Below are positions 1 through 8,721 of a stretch of DNA of 64,000 nucleotides, one piece after another. Position 1 is the first letter of the stretch, and the number at the start of each line of letters is the position of its first letter. The stretch covers positions 1-64,000 of the forward strand of contig NCRC01000017.1 of the NCBI GenBank assembly GCA_002894685.1, given 5' to 3'. Below the pieces are notes generated by a model. It was not told the origin of the DNA. It made no database searches and saw only the letters and a program-made list of their open reading frames with translations. A program made the translations under genes and the position numbers. Source of the stretch: Salinivenus lutea (GTDB lineage Bacteria; Bacteroidota; Rhodothermia; Rhodothermales; Salinibacteraceae).

Positions 1-120
1 CGCCAGCAGCTTCCACAGCGCCGTCGCGACGGCGAGCCCCGACACCGCCCCCATCGCGCCCACCCCGACCCATCCGGGCCCGTTCATCGAGAAGCTGGGT
101 TGGGACGCAGAGGACGTCAT
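1..120 (-). CDS. N-terminal fragment of a membrane protein, cut by the left edge
   Basis: An ATG at 120 opens a reading frame that runs off the left edge, giving 40 residues. It begins MTSSASQPSF and passes into a Gly/Ala/Val-rich hydrophobic stretch that would make a first membrane segment. A second in-frame Met at residue 12 is an alternative start. There is too little sequence to assign a family. It points the same way as the methyltransferase gene that ends at 263, with 142 bases between them. Confidence 0.5.
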   Translation of the reverse strand, partial: MTSSASQPSFSMNGPGWVGVGAMGAVSGLAVATALWKLLA

Positions 121-262
121 TGCGCAATGAGGATCATAAGAGGAAATAGACAGCCCTCAAACAACGCGGACGGCCCGCAACGATCCGCAAATTATTGACC
201 AAGGCGCTCCGACGTGCCCTCCCGCCCGGTCTCCTGATGGCTGCGGGGGCCGCCTCCGGCGC

Positions 263-922
263 TCATCGGGGCTCCGCGATCAGGACGGCCGAGGGAACGC
301 CCCAGGCCCGTACGACCTCGTGGTGGCGAATGTCCCATTGGGCCTCGCCCAGGAACCGTCGAAGGTCCACCGGGCGACAGCCGCCCACCCACGCCGGCCG
401 TCCCGCGTGCAGCCCCTTCCAGATCGACGACACAAGCCGCGTGACGGGCGTGTCGCCCCACGTGAGGCCCGCCACCACGAGGCGTCCCCCGGACCGGAGC
501 ACCCGGTGCGCCTCCGACAGAAACGCCTGGATGTCGGACGCGGACAGCAGATCGAGCACGTAGGTCGCCATCACACAATCCTGGGATCCGGCCTCCAGGT
601 TAACCGACAGCCGTCCATCGGTCTGCCGTACGCGAGCGCGAGACCGAAACGAGGACAGACGATCCTGGGCAATTGCCACCATCCGGCCGCTGAGGTCCAG
701 GCCAAGGTAGTGGGCCTCGTCGGGGAGATGGGCGCGGAGCAGCCGCTCGGCCAACCGGCCGGTGCCGCACCCGAGCTCAACCATCGACTGGACGGCGCCC
801 CAGTCGGAGTGTGTGCAGAGGGCATCGAACGCCGGGCCGCTATAGAACGAGAGGGTGTCCTGCCGCCGTCCCGTGCGGTCGTAGAGGCGGCGGAGCTGGG
901 AGCGAGAGAGCGAGGCGCCCAT
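263..922 (-). CDS. Class I SAM-dependent methyltransferase
   Basis: This 219-residue protein has the Rossmann fold of class I methyltransferases. Motif I VELGCGTG lies at residues 48-55 and binds S-adenosylmethionine. The acidic loop YLGLDLSGRM follows at about 72-81, and the post-motif VLRSGGRLVV lies near 142. It is probably cytosolic and acts on a small molecule or quinone-like acceptor, but the substrate cannot be read from the sequence. The start ATG at 922 lies just 7 bases after the deformylase stop on the same strand, so the two are probably co-transcribed. The family is certain; the specific function is unknown. Confidence 0.85.
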   Translation of the reverse strand: MGASLSRSQLRRLYDRTGRRQDTLSFYSGPAFDALCTHSDWGAVQSMVELGCGTGRLAERLLRAHLPDEAHYLGLDLSGRMVAIAQDRLSSFRSRARVRQTDGRLSVNLEAGSQDCVMATYVLDLLSASDIQAFLSEAHRVLRSGGRLVVAGLTWGDTPVTRLVSSIWKGLHAGRPAWVGGCRPVDLRRFLGEAQWDIRHHEVVRAWGVPSAVLIAEPR

Positions 923-929
923 GGCGGCA

Positions 930-1517
930 TTACCGGGCCGAGACCCGTTCGTCGCCCTTCATGACAAGCGGATAGTCGGCCTCCACCTCGCCGTTCACCA
1001 TCTCGCGCAGCGGGCGGCGCAGAAGGCGCTTGCGGAAGCTGCTGAGGTAGTCGGTAAAGAGCACGCCGTCGAGGTGGTCACGCTCGTGCTGCAGGACGCG
1101 GGCCAGCACGCTGCCCGTCTCCAGCTCCTGCTCCTCAAAGTTGCGATCGAGGTACCGCATCCGGATGCGATCCGGGCGCGTCACGGCCTCGCGCACCTCG
1201 GGAATGGAGAGGCACCCCTCCTCCATGTCCGTCGTCCCGTCGCTCTCCGCCACAACCTCGGGGTTGATGCACACCAACGGCTGCTCCGGGATCGGCTCGT
1301 CGTCCTCCTGCATCTCGGTCGCCATCGGCGTCACGTCCACCACGAACAGCCGCTCGGTGCGCCCCACCTGCGGCGCCGCCAACCCAATGCCCGAGGCGTT
1401 GCGCATTGTCTCCAGCATGTTGTCGATGAGCGACTGGAGCGCCTCGGAATTCTCAGTGACGGGCTCAGTCTCTTCGCGCAGGGCCTCGTGGCCGTAAACG
1501 TAAATCGGGAGAACCAT
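930..1517 (-). CDS. def: Peptide deformylase
   Basis: Removes the formyl group from the initiator methionine of new proteins; a cytosolic metalloenzyme. All three family motifs are present in the 195-residue form: GIGLAAPQVG (43-52), EEGCLSIP (99-106) and HERDH (144-148). Cys102, His144 and His148 are the expected metal ligands and Glu145 the catalytic base. I chose the ATG at 1517 because the protein then starts MVLPIYVYG, the usual deformylase N-terminus. An in-frame ATG at 1553 would add 12 residues. A highly acidic segment around 70-80 (EDDEPIPE) fits a halophile. The methyltransferase follows 7 bases downstream. Confidence 0.96.
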   Translation of the reverse strand: MVLPIYVYGHEALREETEPVTENSEALQSLIDNMLETMRNASGIGLAAPQVGRTERLFVVDVTPMATEMQEDDEPIPEQPLVCINPEVVAESDGTTDMEEGCLSIPEVREAVTRPDRIRMRYLDRNFEEQELETGSVLARVLQHERDHLDGVLFTDYLSSFRKRLLRRPLREMVNGEVEADYPLVMKGDERVSAR

Positions 1518-1622
1518 GGGGCGGGGGGAGAAGTCGAACAGCTGATCGAGCATTACCGCAACGATTTACTGGAGAAGAAGTGCCGCGCGGGCGGAGGCGA
1601 CCGACGCTGTTCAACTGAAATC

Positions 1623-1967
1623 CTACTCGCGCCCGTAGTCGTCCTCCAATCGGATGATATCGTCTTCGAGGCAGAGGCCCAGCTGCGTTTCGATGAAGAC
1701 GAGCGGCTCGTCTCCGTCGTTCTTAATGCGGTGCACGTCGCCCACGTCGATGAAGCAGGTGTCTCCTTCTTCGACCCGGATCTCTTCCTCGTTGCGGGTA
1801 AACACCCCGGCGCCCTGCACCACGACCCAGTGCTCCTTCCGGTGTTCGTGCTTCTGCAGCGAGAGGCGCTGGCCGGGGTGTACGATGATGCGCTTTACAC
1901 GGTAGCCGGGCTCGTTGAGGTACTCCTCCCAGCGGCCCCAGGGGCGGTTGTCGGCGTCGAGTAGCAT
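1623..1967 (-). CDS. Stand-alone cupin of the mannose-6-phosphate isomerase type II C-terminal family
   Basis: A 115-residue single-domain cupin. It matches the C-terminal isomerase half of bifunctional ManC/AlgA enzymes: PGYRVKRIIVHPGQRLSLQ at about 20-38, metal-binding HEHRKEHW at 40-47, His79 in the second cupin motif, and the ending LEDDYGRE. As a free-standing cupin it may isomerise mannose-6-phosphate/fructose-6-phosphate or only bind a sugar phosphate; no guanylyltransferase half is encoded next to it. I prefer the ATG at 1967 because the alignment with the family begins there; an upstream in-frame ATG at 2012 would add 15 residues of poor character. Confidence 0.82.
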   Translation of the reverse strand: MLLDADNRPWGRWEEYLNEPGYRVKRIIVHPGQRLSLQKHEHRKEHWVVVQGAGVFTRNEEEIRVEEGDTCFIDVGDVHRIKNDGDEPLVFIETQLGLCLEDDIIRLEDDYGRE

Positions 1968-2085
1968 AACAAGAACAGACCGATTCGATGGTGATGAGCA
2001 CGATGGGCCCACAGCATAACCAGCCGGCGGGGCGGGGGCAACGGGGGGACTCCGGTCGCTCCGTGAACTTTGTACGGACCTGCCG

Positions 2086-4047
2086 CTACGCGCTCGCCTC
2101 GGCGCCCACCGGCATCTCCTCTTCGGACGGGGTGTAGGTGTCCACGGGCCGGCCGAAGACGCGGAGGAGCACGCTCAGCAGAAGCGCCCCCACCGGGAGC
2201 AACACCCACCACGGCACCCCAAAGCCCGCGGGGAGGGTGCCCACGAACAGGGCCACCACCCCTACGCTCAGGGCGTAGGGGAGCTGGGTGCGCACGTGCT
2301 CGATGTGGTCGCACCCGCTGGCCATGGACGACAGGATGGTCGTGTCCGAGATGGGGGAGCAGTGGTCGCCCCACACCGACCCGGCGAGCACACACGAGAC
2401 GGACGAGTAGAGGATGTGGTAGTGTGCGGGGGTGGCCATGCCGTTGCCGGCCAGTACGGCCCACGCCAGCGGCACCACCAGCGGCATGAGGATGGCCATG
2501 GTGCCCCAGCTCGACCCCGTCGCGAAGGCGGTGGCCGCCGCCAGGACAAACACGATCCCCGGCACCACGCCGGGCGGGAGCGTTTCGCCCAGGATCGAGA
2601 CCAGGAAGTCGGCCGTGTGCAGCACCTCCGTAATGTTGGACAGGCCCCAGGCCAGCACGAGGATGATCATGGCAAAGAGCATGGACTTCAGGCCCTCGTA
2701 CCACGCCTCCACCGTTTGCTCCAGCGAGAGCAGGCCCTGCCCCAGCGACAACGCCGCGGCGGCGAGCACGCCCAGCAGCGAGCCCCACACGAGCGCCGCA
2801 AACGAGTCCGCCGCGCCGATGATTTCACGCAGGGAGGCATCGGCACCCGTCCCCTCCACGCCCGTGGCGTACAGGCCGCCGAGCACGGTGACGACGAGGA
2901 CGAGGACGGGAATGATGGCGTTCAGGGCCCGGTGGGGCGTTCCCTCGGGCGGGGCCAGCTCCTCCCCTTCGCTGGCCGCCTCGTCGACCTTGGCGTCGGG
3001 CCCCAGCACCTCGCCCGTCTCGCGGGCCCGCGCCTCGGCCTTGTACATCGGCCCGAAGTCGCGCTTCGAGTTGGCCACCACAAACACGAAGTAGAGCGCC
3101 AGGATCGGGTAGAAGCTGTAGGGAATGGAGTTCAGAAAGATGGAGTACGCCCCCTCACTAAACCCCTCAATCCCGGCAACCGCCGTGTTGACCAGCCCCA
3201 CCTGGTACCCGATCCACGTCGTCACGAAGGCAAGGGTGGCGATGGGAGCCGCGGTCGAGTCGACAATGTAGGCGAGCTTTTCCCGCGAAATGCGGAGGCG
3301 GTCGGTGACGGGCCGCATCGTATTGCCCACGATGAGCGTGTTGGCGTAGTCGTCGAAAAAGATCCCGAGGCCCAGCACGCCGGTCGCCACCTGTCCGCGC
3401 CGCGAGTCGCTGGCCCAGCGGGTGATCTGCTCCACGATGCCGAGCGTGCCGCCGTTGCGGGAGATGATGCCCACCATGCCCCCAATCATGAGCGAGAACA
3501 GGATGATGGCGGCGTGGCTCTCATTCGCCATCGCGCCCAGCACATACACCTGCATCGTATCGAGCAGGCCCTGCAGGGCCGCCCACGGCGTATACCCAAT
3601 CGCCAGCACGGCCCCGATCCACACCCCGAAGAAGAGGGCCGGCACCACCCGCCGGTAGAGAAGGGCGAGGGCGATGGCGAGGAGCGGCGGCACGATCGAC
3701 AACCAGCCCGGGATGGCCCGCGTGTCGACCGACCGAAGCACCGTATCGTTCGCCACCACCTCCACGGTCGCCGCCCCGCTGGCGGACACCGTCACCTCGT
3801 CGGCCGTCCACTGCTCGGCCTCGGCGTCGTAGGCGAGCGAGGTGGTCGTGCCGCCCACCCGCACGGCGGGCGGCCCCTGCGCCGCGAGCGACGAGTCGCC
3901 CGGCACGGTCACCGAAAACTCAATGCCGGAGAGCACCGGGTCCGGCACCTCCACCTCGCCCCCGTCCTGCGCCCACCCGGGGGCGGCACAGACGAGGAGG
4001 GCCCCGAGCAGAACGACGATCGTGCGAGTCCGGGAGACGCGAGTCAT
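2086..4047 (-). CDS. NhaC-family Na+/H+ antiporter with an N-terminal extracytoplasmic domain
   Basis: A 653-residue inner-membrane protein. The first 27 residues form a signal peptide ending in GWAQ. About 85 residues (28-112) rich in Val/Thr/Gly look like a small beta domain, and a dozen or so membrane helices follow from about residue 115. Family features include FFDDYANTLIVGNTMRPVTD and FATGSSWGTMAILMPLVVPL. It should exchange Na+ for H+, which suits a halophile. An acidic cytosolic loop of about 40 residues (with EAASEGEELAPPEG) sits mid-protein. The ATG at 4047 is chosen because a signal peptide begins there; an open frame extends to 4245 but overlaps upp. Substrate specificity within the family is not certain. 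Confidence 0.88.
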   Translation of the reverse strand: MTRVSRTRTIVVLLGALLVCAAPGWAQDGGEVEVPDPVLSGIEFSVTVPGDSSLAAQGPPAVRVGGTTTSLAYDAEAEQWTADEVTVSASGAATVEVVANDTVLRSVDTRAIPGWLSIVPPLLAIALALLYRRVVPALFFGVWIGAVLAIGYTPWAALQGLLDTMQVYVLGAMANESHAAIILFSLMIGGMVGIISRNGGTLGIVEQITRWASDSRRGQVATGVLGLGIFFDDYANTLIVGNTMRPVTDRLRISREKLAYIVDSTAAPIATLAFVTTWIGYQVGLVNTAVAGIEGFSEGAYSIFLNSIPYSFYPILALYFVFVVANSKRDFGPMYKAEARARETGEVLGPDAKVDEAASEGEELAPPEGTPHRALNAIIPVLVLVVTVLGGLYATGVEGTGADASLREIIGAADSFAALVWGSLLGVLAAAALSLGQGLLSLEQTVEAWYEGLKSMLFAMIILVLAWGLSNITEVLHTADFLVSILGETLPPGVVPGIVFVLAAATAFATGSSWGTMAILMPLVVPLAWAVLAGNGMATPAHYHILYSSVSCVLAGSVWGDHCSPISDTTILSSMASGCDHIEHVRTQLPYALSVGVVALFVGTLPAGFGVPWWVLLPVGALLLSVLLRVFGRPVDTYTPSEEEMPVGAEASA

Positions 4048-4174
4048 GAGATCGGGGAAGAGAGGTGAGACGCAGGCAAATCGAAGGGAGAATGAGAGTT
4101 TCCAGCCCCCGCCACGGTCCGGCGGCGCAACGCCCACAGTCAATCCATCAAGACACACGAACGACCCCCGACCC

Positions 4175-4813
4175 TCAGGATGCTTCCTCCCGCGTGCCGA
4201 AGATCCGATCCCCCGCGTCGCCGAGGCCGGGCCGAATGAATGCATTCTCGTCGAGTTCGCGGTCGAGCACCGCCGTCACGACGGGCACCTCCGGGTGCTC
4301 CTCGCCGAGGCGCCGCACGCCCTCCGGCGCGGCCACCAGACAGGCGAACGTGAAGGTCTGCCCGCCGTGCTCCTTCAGGTGATTGATGGCAAAGGAGGCA
4401 CTCCCGCCCGTCGCCAGCATCGGATCGACCACGAACACGTGGGCGTCCTCGATGCCCTCGGGAATGTTGCTGTAGTAGTCGACGGGCCGGTACGTCTCCT
4501 CGTCGCGCTGCATGCCCAGGTGGCCCACCCGCGCCTCCGGCACGTAGCGCACGAACCCGTCGACCATGCCGAGGCCGGCCCGCATGATCGGCACCACCAT
4601 CACGTCCTCCGCGAGCTCGTACCCGGTGGTGGCCTCCAGGGGCGTCTCAATCTCCGTCTCCCGGAGGTCGATGTCGCGCATCGCCTCGTAGGCAAGGATG
4701 GCCGCCGCGTTGCTCACCGTCTGCCGAAACTGACCGTGCGGCGTCTCGTCGCGGCGGAGCACCGTCAGGTCGCGCTTCAGGAGCGGGTGATCGACGACTG
4801 TCAGGTTGTCCAT
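4175..4813 (-). CDS. upp: Uracil phosphoribosyltransferase
   Basis: Converts uracil and PRPP to UMP in pyrimidine salvage. The 212-residue length is normal. The PRPP-binding signature VFVVDPMLATGGSA is at about 126-139, the VPIMRAGLGMVDG segment at 74-86, and the family C-terminal GLGDAGDRIFGT is present. The protein starts MDNLTVVDHPLLKRDLTVLR, typical of the family. The NhaC gene lies 127 bases downstream and the symporter gene ends 63 bases upstream, all on the same strand, but they share no obvious pathway. Confidence 0.97.
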   Translation of the reverse strand: MDNLTVVDHPLLKRDLTVLRRDETPHGQFRQTVSNAAAILAYEAMRDIDLRETEIETPLEATTGYELAEDVMVVPIMRAGLGMVDGFVRYVPEARVGHLGMQRDEETYRPVDYYSNIPEGIEDAHVFVVDPMLATGGSASFAINHLKEHGGQTFTFACLVAAPEGVRRLGEEHPEVPVVTAVLDRELDENAFIRPGLGDAGDRIFGTREEAS

Positions 4814-4876
4814 TGGGGAAGGGGATCGAGACCAAACGTACGACGACAGTGGATCATGTGCCCCCAGGCGGCGGCG

Positions 4877-6706
4877 CTACTCCGACGACTCCTTGTCCGC
4901 CCGTCGCTTCTCCCGCGCCTTGCGGGCCGGCTCCACGTTGTCGAGCCACGCCTTCCGCTCGAAGTAGCTGTCGGTAATCTCCTTCAGCTTGTCCGACAGC
5001 AGGAGGACGCCCACGAGATTCGGAATGATCACGAGGCCCAGCGCAATGTCACCAATGGCCCACACGGTGGCCAGCGGCGCGATGCCGCCCAGGAAGTTGA
5101 CCGTGACGAACGCCACCTTGTAGGGCAGCACGGCCCCCTCGCCGAAGAGGTAAATGGCGCAGCGGTCCCCGTAATAGCTCCATGAGATGGATGTGGAGAT
5201 CGCGAACAGGATGACGCTAAGCACCACGATGAGGCCGCCCCAATCGCCGAGCGGGGCGAGCCCCCGCGCGAAGGCCTTCTGCGTTAGCGGGGCGCCCGAC
5301 TCCACGGCGGGCCCGTAGAGCATCCCGTACTCGGTTCCATCCTCCGACACGGCAACGCCCCGCTCCGTATTGAGCGTCCCCGTAAACGGCCGTTGCAGGT
5401 CGCTGGACTGCTCACAGCTCCCCGCACAATCGACAAAGAAGCTATCGACGACCGCCTGATTCCAGGCAAACTCCGGCGTGCCCTCCTCGACCTGCGACTC
5501 GCCATTCACGATGCGAATTTCGGTGGGCGGGTCCTCATTGGCAATGATGCCCCCCTCGTTCTCCACGCGGTAGCTGTGCGCCCCGCCGTCCAGGTCCAGT
5601 TCCTTCGGAAAGGTGTCGTCCCACACGCCGGTCACAACGATGGCGAGCCCGGTAATCGTGCACACGATGATCGTGTCGATGAGCGGCTCCAGGAGCGCCA
5701 CGCTTCCCTCCGACACGGGCTCGTCGGTCTGGGCGGCCGAGTGGGCAATGGGGGCCGACCCCATCCCCGCCTCGTTGGAGAAGAGCCCCCGCTGCACCCC
5801 GTAGATCATGGTGAGCAGAAACACCCCGGCCCCGGTTCCGGCCACCCCCGAGGTTGGACTGAACGCCTCCGTAAAGATGCTCGCGAACGCCCCCGGCACC
5901 TCACTGGCATTCAGGGCCAGGATGAGCAGCCCGCCCAGGACGTAGATGGCCGCCATCACGGGCGCCACGATGCCCGTCACGCGCCCGATGCGGGTCACCC
6001 CCCCGATGATCACGACCGCGACGATTCCGGCGACGATGGCCGCCACAACCACGCTCATGACGAATGGATCGAGCCCCACGAGGCCGCTATAGGCCTCCAT
6101 CGTGTCGGTCACCGTGTTGGCCTGGTTGGCGTTGCCCGTCAGGAACGACGTGATGCCCAGGAGGGCCGCCGAGAGGACGGCCATCCAGGTCCAACTGGAG
6201 CCGAGCCCCTTTTCGATGTAGTACATCGGCCCCCCGGAGACCGTCCCCAGCCAGCCCGGCGTGTCCCCGTCGTCGGTGATCGCCTCGTCCCGGTAGAACT
6301 GCGCCAGGGTCACCTCGCTGAACTTGGTCGCCATCCCGAGCACGGCGGTCACCCACATCCACAGGAGCGCGCCGGGGCCGCCATAGTGAATGGCCAGGGC
6401 CACGCCCGCAATATTTCCGATGCCGACGGTGGCCGAGAGGGCCGTGGTGAGCGCCTGGAAGTGGGGAATATCTCCCGGCTCGTCCGGATCATCGTATTTG
6501 CCCGAGGTCACGGCAAACCCGTGCCATAAGCGCCGAAACTGGACGAACCCGAGCCGCACCGTCAGGTACAGCCCCGCGCCCAGCAACAGAAGCACAACAA
6601 TCGGGATGTCGTTCCCCGTGCCGGTGGGAATACCAAAGCCCCACACGAAGTCAACGAGGAAATTGACCCCATCCGCAAGCGTCTCCAGGAAGGTAGACAT
6701 GAACAC
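4877..6706 (-). CDS. Alanine/glycine:cation symporter (AGCS) family protein with a large loop insert
   Basis: A 609-residue inner-membrane protein. It carries AGCS hallmarks such as ALSATVGIGNIAGVALAI (about 89-106), GGPMYYIEKGLG and RGLFSNEAGMGSAPIAH. It should import alanine or glycine with Na+. Between two late helices, about residues 362-482, lies an acidic insert of roughly 120 residues with a CxxxC pair (CAGSC, near 425-429). It follows VVTGVW and precedes LTQKAFARGL, where ordinary family members have only a short loop. The C-terminus is Lys/Arg/Glu-rich and cytosolic. The start at 6706 (MFMSTF) could equally be the second Met at 6700. Confidence 0.92.
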   Translation of the reverse strand: MFMSTFLETLADGVNFLVDFVWGFGIPTGTGNDIPIVVLLLLGAGLYLTVRLGFVQFRRLWHGFAVTSGKYDDPDEPGDIPHFQALTTALSATVGIGNIAGVALAIHYGGPGALLWMWVTAVLGMATKFSEVTLAQFYRDEAITDDGDTPGWLGTVSGGPMYYIEKGLGSSWTWMAVLSAALLGITSFLTGNANQANTVTDTMEAYSGLVGLDPFVMSVVVAAIVAGIVAVVIIGGVTRIGRVTGIVAPVMAAIYVLGGLLILALNASEVPGAFASIFTEAFSPTSGVAGTGAGVFLLTMIYGVQRGLFSNEAGMGSAPIAHSAAQTDEPVSEGSVALLEPLIDTIIVCTITGLAIVVTGVWDDTFPKELDLDGGAHSYRVENEGGIIANEDPPTEIRIVNGESQVEEGTPEFAWNQAVVDSFFVDCAGSCEQSSDLQRPFTGTLNTERGVAVSEDGTEYGMLYGPAVESGAPLTQKAFARGLAPLGDWGGLIVVLSVILFAISTSISWSYYGDRCAIYLFGEGAVLPYKVAFVTVNFLGGIAPLATVWAIGDIALGLVIIPNLVGVLLLSDKLKEITDSYFERKAWLDNVEPARKAREKRRADKESSE

Positions 6707-6882
6707 ACGAACCGATCAGACAGAGTACGCTCGAAGTAGCGCCGCCAGAACCCCACGGGCCTCGGCGCCCCCGGCAGTCGACGGGTGCACTCCACCGTTT
6801 TCCGTCGCTGCGCAGGGAGGAACGCCGTTGGAATATAGGAGCCGGAGTGGATGTGCGCAAACGCCCCGTCCTCAGCCTCTAT

Positions 6883-6931
6883 CGGACGGCCCGTCCCCGT
6901 CGCTCGGAACCGGGCTGGGCGGGGCCGTCCG
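6883..6931 (-). terminator. Inverted repeat right after the stop of the 6932-7888 gene, possible terminator
   Basis: Nine-base arms CGGACGGCC (6883-6891) and GGCCGTCCG (6923-6931) pair perfectly around a 31-base G+C-rich loop that could fold further. The second arm abuts the TAA stop of the minus-strand gene. There is no T-run after it, so it may act as a 3'-end stabiliser rather than a classical intrinsic terminator. Confidence 0.4.
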
Positions 6932-7888
6932 TTAGCTCGACGACGGGCCGGACGCCGCCTCTCCCTCGTCTTCCACCTCCGGCTCGAGGCCCGGAAGGTG
7001 TTTCTTCTCCACGTTTCGCCGAAGCGACTTCTGGACGGCCGGCGCCACGTAGTTGTAGGCCGCCGCCACGCCCACGTTGAACAGGGCCGCCCCGACCCCG
7101 AGCGCCGCGTCGAGGTAGCGGGGGCCGGCCAGGGCGAGCCGAATCATGACGGTCGCGGCCGCGAACCCCGAGTTCCGAAAGACGACATGGTAGGTGACGC
7201 TGTACCGCAACGACACGAGCACGATGAGCACGTCCGTGAAGATGAGCACCGTGTAGAACGTGTCGAAGAATGGGCCGCCGAGCCCCGCGACAAAGGGCCC
7301 CAGCACCGTGTTCACCCCCAGCCCCACGAGGACCAGCAACAGCCCATTGGCGATCATCTTTTTCCACCGCACAAACCGGCGCTGCTCCTGCACCGACTCC
7401 GTGATGGGCTGGTGGCGCTGGAGGGTATAGAACAACCCCATCGTGACGAAGATGAGGAGCGCCCCGGTCGCATCCACCATCACGAGCTGGACCGCCTCCC
7501 GCCCCACGCCCTCCAGCGTCCACTGGATGGGCTCCTCACTGAAGTTGACCAGCTCCTTGAACGACTGGCGGAGCAGGATCAGGGAAAAGACCTCGAACTG
7601 CTTTCCGGCCGTGTCCGCCACACTCGTCGCCAACCCCACGATGAGCCCCACCAGCTCCACCACCAGAAAGAGCGTAAAGGCGACGTCGATGGCGACGAAG
7701 TGGTTCGTCGACACGGTCGCGGCCAGGTCCGGCGGCAGCCACCCCTGCCGGTTGGCCTCAATCACAAGCAGCGCCGACAGAAACCCTCCCGTGAGCACGT
7801 ACGCGACCATGCGTCGGGCCTCGGGGCCCTCCCACCACGCCGCGAAGGCATCAAAGAAGCGATCGCTGAGACGGAGAAGAATCCCCAT
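6932..7888 (-). CDS. Multi-pass membrane protein of unknown function
   Basis: A 318-residue protein I do not recognise. It has an amphipathic N-terminus, about six hydrophobic segments (near 28-45, 68-90, 140-157, 180-200, 210-232 and 245-290) and an acidic, Ser-rich C-terminal tail (EPEVEDEGEAASGPSSS). A conserved-looking charged patch, FSLILLRQSFKELVNFSEEP, lies between helices 2 and 3. The ATG at 7888 was preferred over the open extension to 7990, which is Cys/Arg-rich and unlike the rest. It lies between the symporter and FtsE genes on the same strand. Confidence 0.65.
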   Translation of the reverse strand: MGILLRLSDRFFDAFAAWWEGPEARRMVAYVLTGGFLSALLVIEANRQGWLPPDLAATVSTNHFVAIDVAFTLFLVVELVGLIVGLATSVADTAGKQFEVFSLILLRQSFKELVNFSEEPIQWTLEGVGREAVQLVMVDATGALLIFVTMGLFYTLQRHQPITESVQEQRRFVRWKKMIANGLLLVLVGLGVNTVLGPFVAGLGGPFFDTFYTVLIFTDVLIVLVSLRYSVTYHVVFRNSGFAAATVMIRLALAGPRYLDAALGVGAALFNVGVAAAYNYVAPAVQKSLRRNVEKKHLPGLEPEVEDEGEAASGPSSS

Positions 7889-8012
7889 GGTGCCTCGTCC
7901 GGTGTGTGGGACACGAGCACGACTCGTAGAGCACAATGAGCACACCCCGAGCGCCGTTTTCTCTTCGGCCAGGCATCGCAGCACTGTCACATTTCGCGCC
8001 GCCCCCGCCGAA

Positions 8013-8696
8013 TCAGAGCGTTTCGGGGTCGATCTCCACGATCTGTCCGTTCATCAGGGCGTAGGTGGTGGCCGGGAAGGACTTGACCAGCCGATAGTCG
8101 TGCGTGGCCGTGAGCAGCGTCATCCCCTGCCGATGCAGGTCCACCAGCAGCTCCTGAATCTCGTCGGCGACCATCGGGTCGAGGTTGCCGGTCGGCTCGT
8201 CGGCCAGCAGCACCCACGGATCGTTGGCGATGGCGCGGGCAATGACGACGCGCTGCTGCTCACCGCCCGACAGCTCGTGCGGGTAGTTGTCCTGCTTGTG
8301 ACTGAGCCCCACCTTCGCCAGCGACTTGAGGACGCGACTCTTCACCTTCGACTCGCGCATGCCGGTGGCGTAGAGCGCGAAGGCCACGTTCTCGTACGCG
8401 CTGCGGTCCGGGAGCAGCTGGAAGTCCTGAAAGACCACGCCGAGCGAGCGGCGCAGGTAGGGAATCTCGTCCTCCTCGATCAGGTCGGACCGGTAGTCGC
8501 CGACGCGGGCCACCCCGGAGTCCGGGAAGAGGTCCATGTAGAGGAGCCGCAGGATCGTGCTCTTGCCACTGCCGGTCGGCCCCACCAGGTACGCGCGCTC
8601 CGACTGGTCGAGGTGCAGGGAGGTGTCCTCCAGCACGGTGCGGCGGCGACCGTTTGGCAGCGGGAACGAAACCGATACGTTGTCGAGGTCAATCAC
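8013..8696 (-). CDS. ftsE: Cell-division ABC ATPase FtsE
   Basis: A 227-residue ABC ATPase. Walker [10 protein letters not shown] lies at about 39-47, the Q-loop [18 protein letters not shown] near 87-104, the signature LSGGEQQR near 142, and Walker [14 protein letters not shown] near 162-174, followed by the H-loop ATHD. The [11 protein letters not shown] segment is typical of FtsE, which works with membrane partner FtsX to activate septal peptidoglycan hydrolases. No ftsX is adjacent here, as is usual when the two genes are split. A generic lipoprotein-type exporter ATPase (LolD-like) is the alternative. Confidence 0.85.
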   Translation of the reverse strand: MIDLDNVSVSFPLPNGRRRTVLEDTSLHLDQSERAYLVGPTGSGKSTILRLLYMDLFPDSGVARVGDYRSDLIEEDEIPYLRRSLGVVFQDFQLLPDRSAYENVAFALYATGMRESKVKSRVLKSLAKVGLSHKQDNYPHELSGGEQQRVVIARAIANDPWVLLADEPTGNLDPMVADEIQELLVDLHRQGMTLLTATHDYRLVKSFPATTYALMNGQIVEIDPETL

Positions 8697-8721
8697 GGAA
8701 ACAGAGGCTCAGGCGCAGGAC

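Noticed and set aside
2296-4068. 590-codon plus-strand open frame opposite the NhaC gene
   Set aside because: Shadow of a strongly supported transporter; no domain or signal features of its own.
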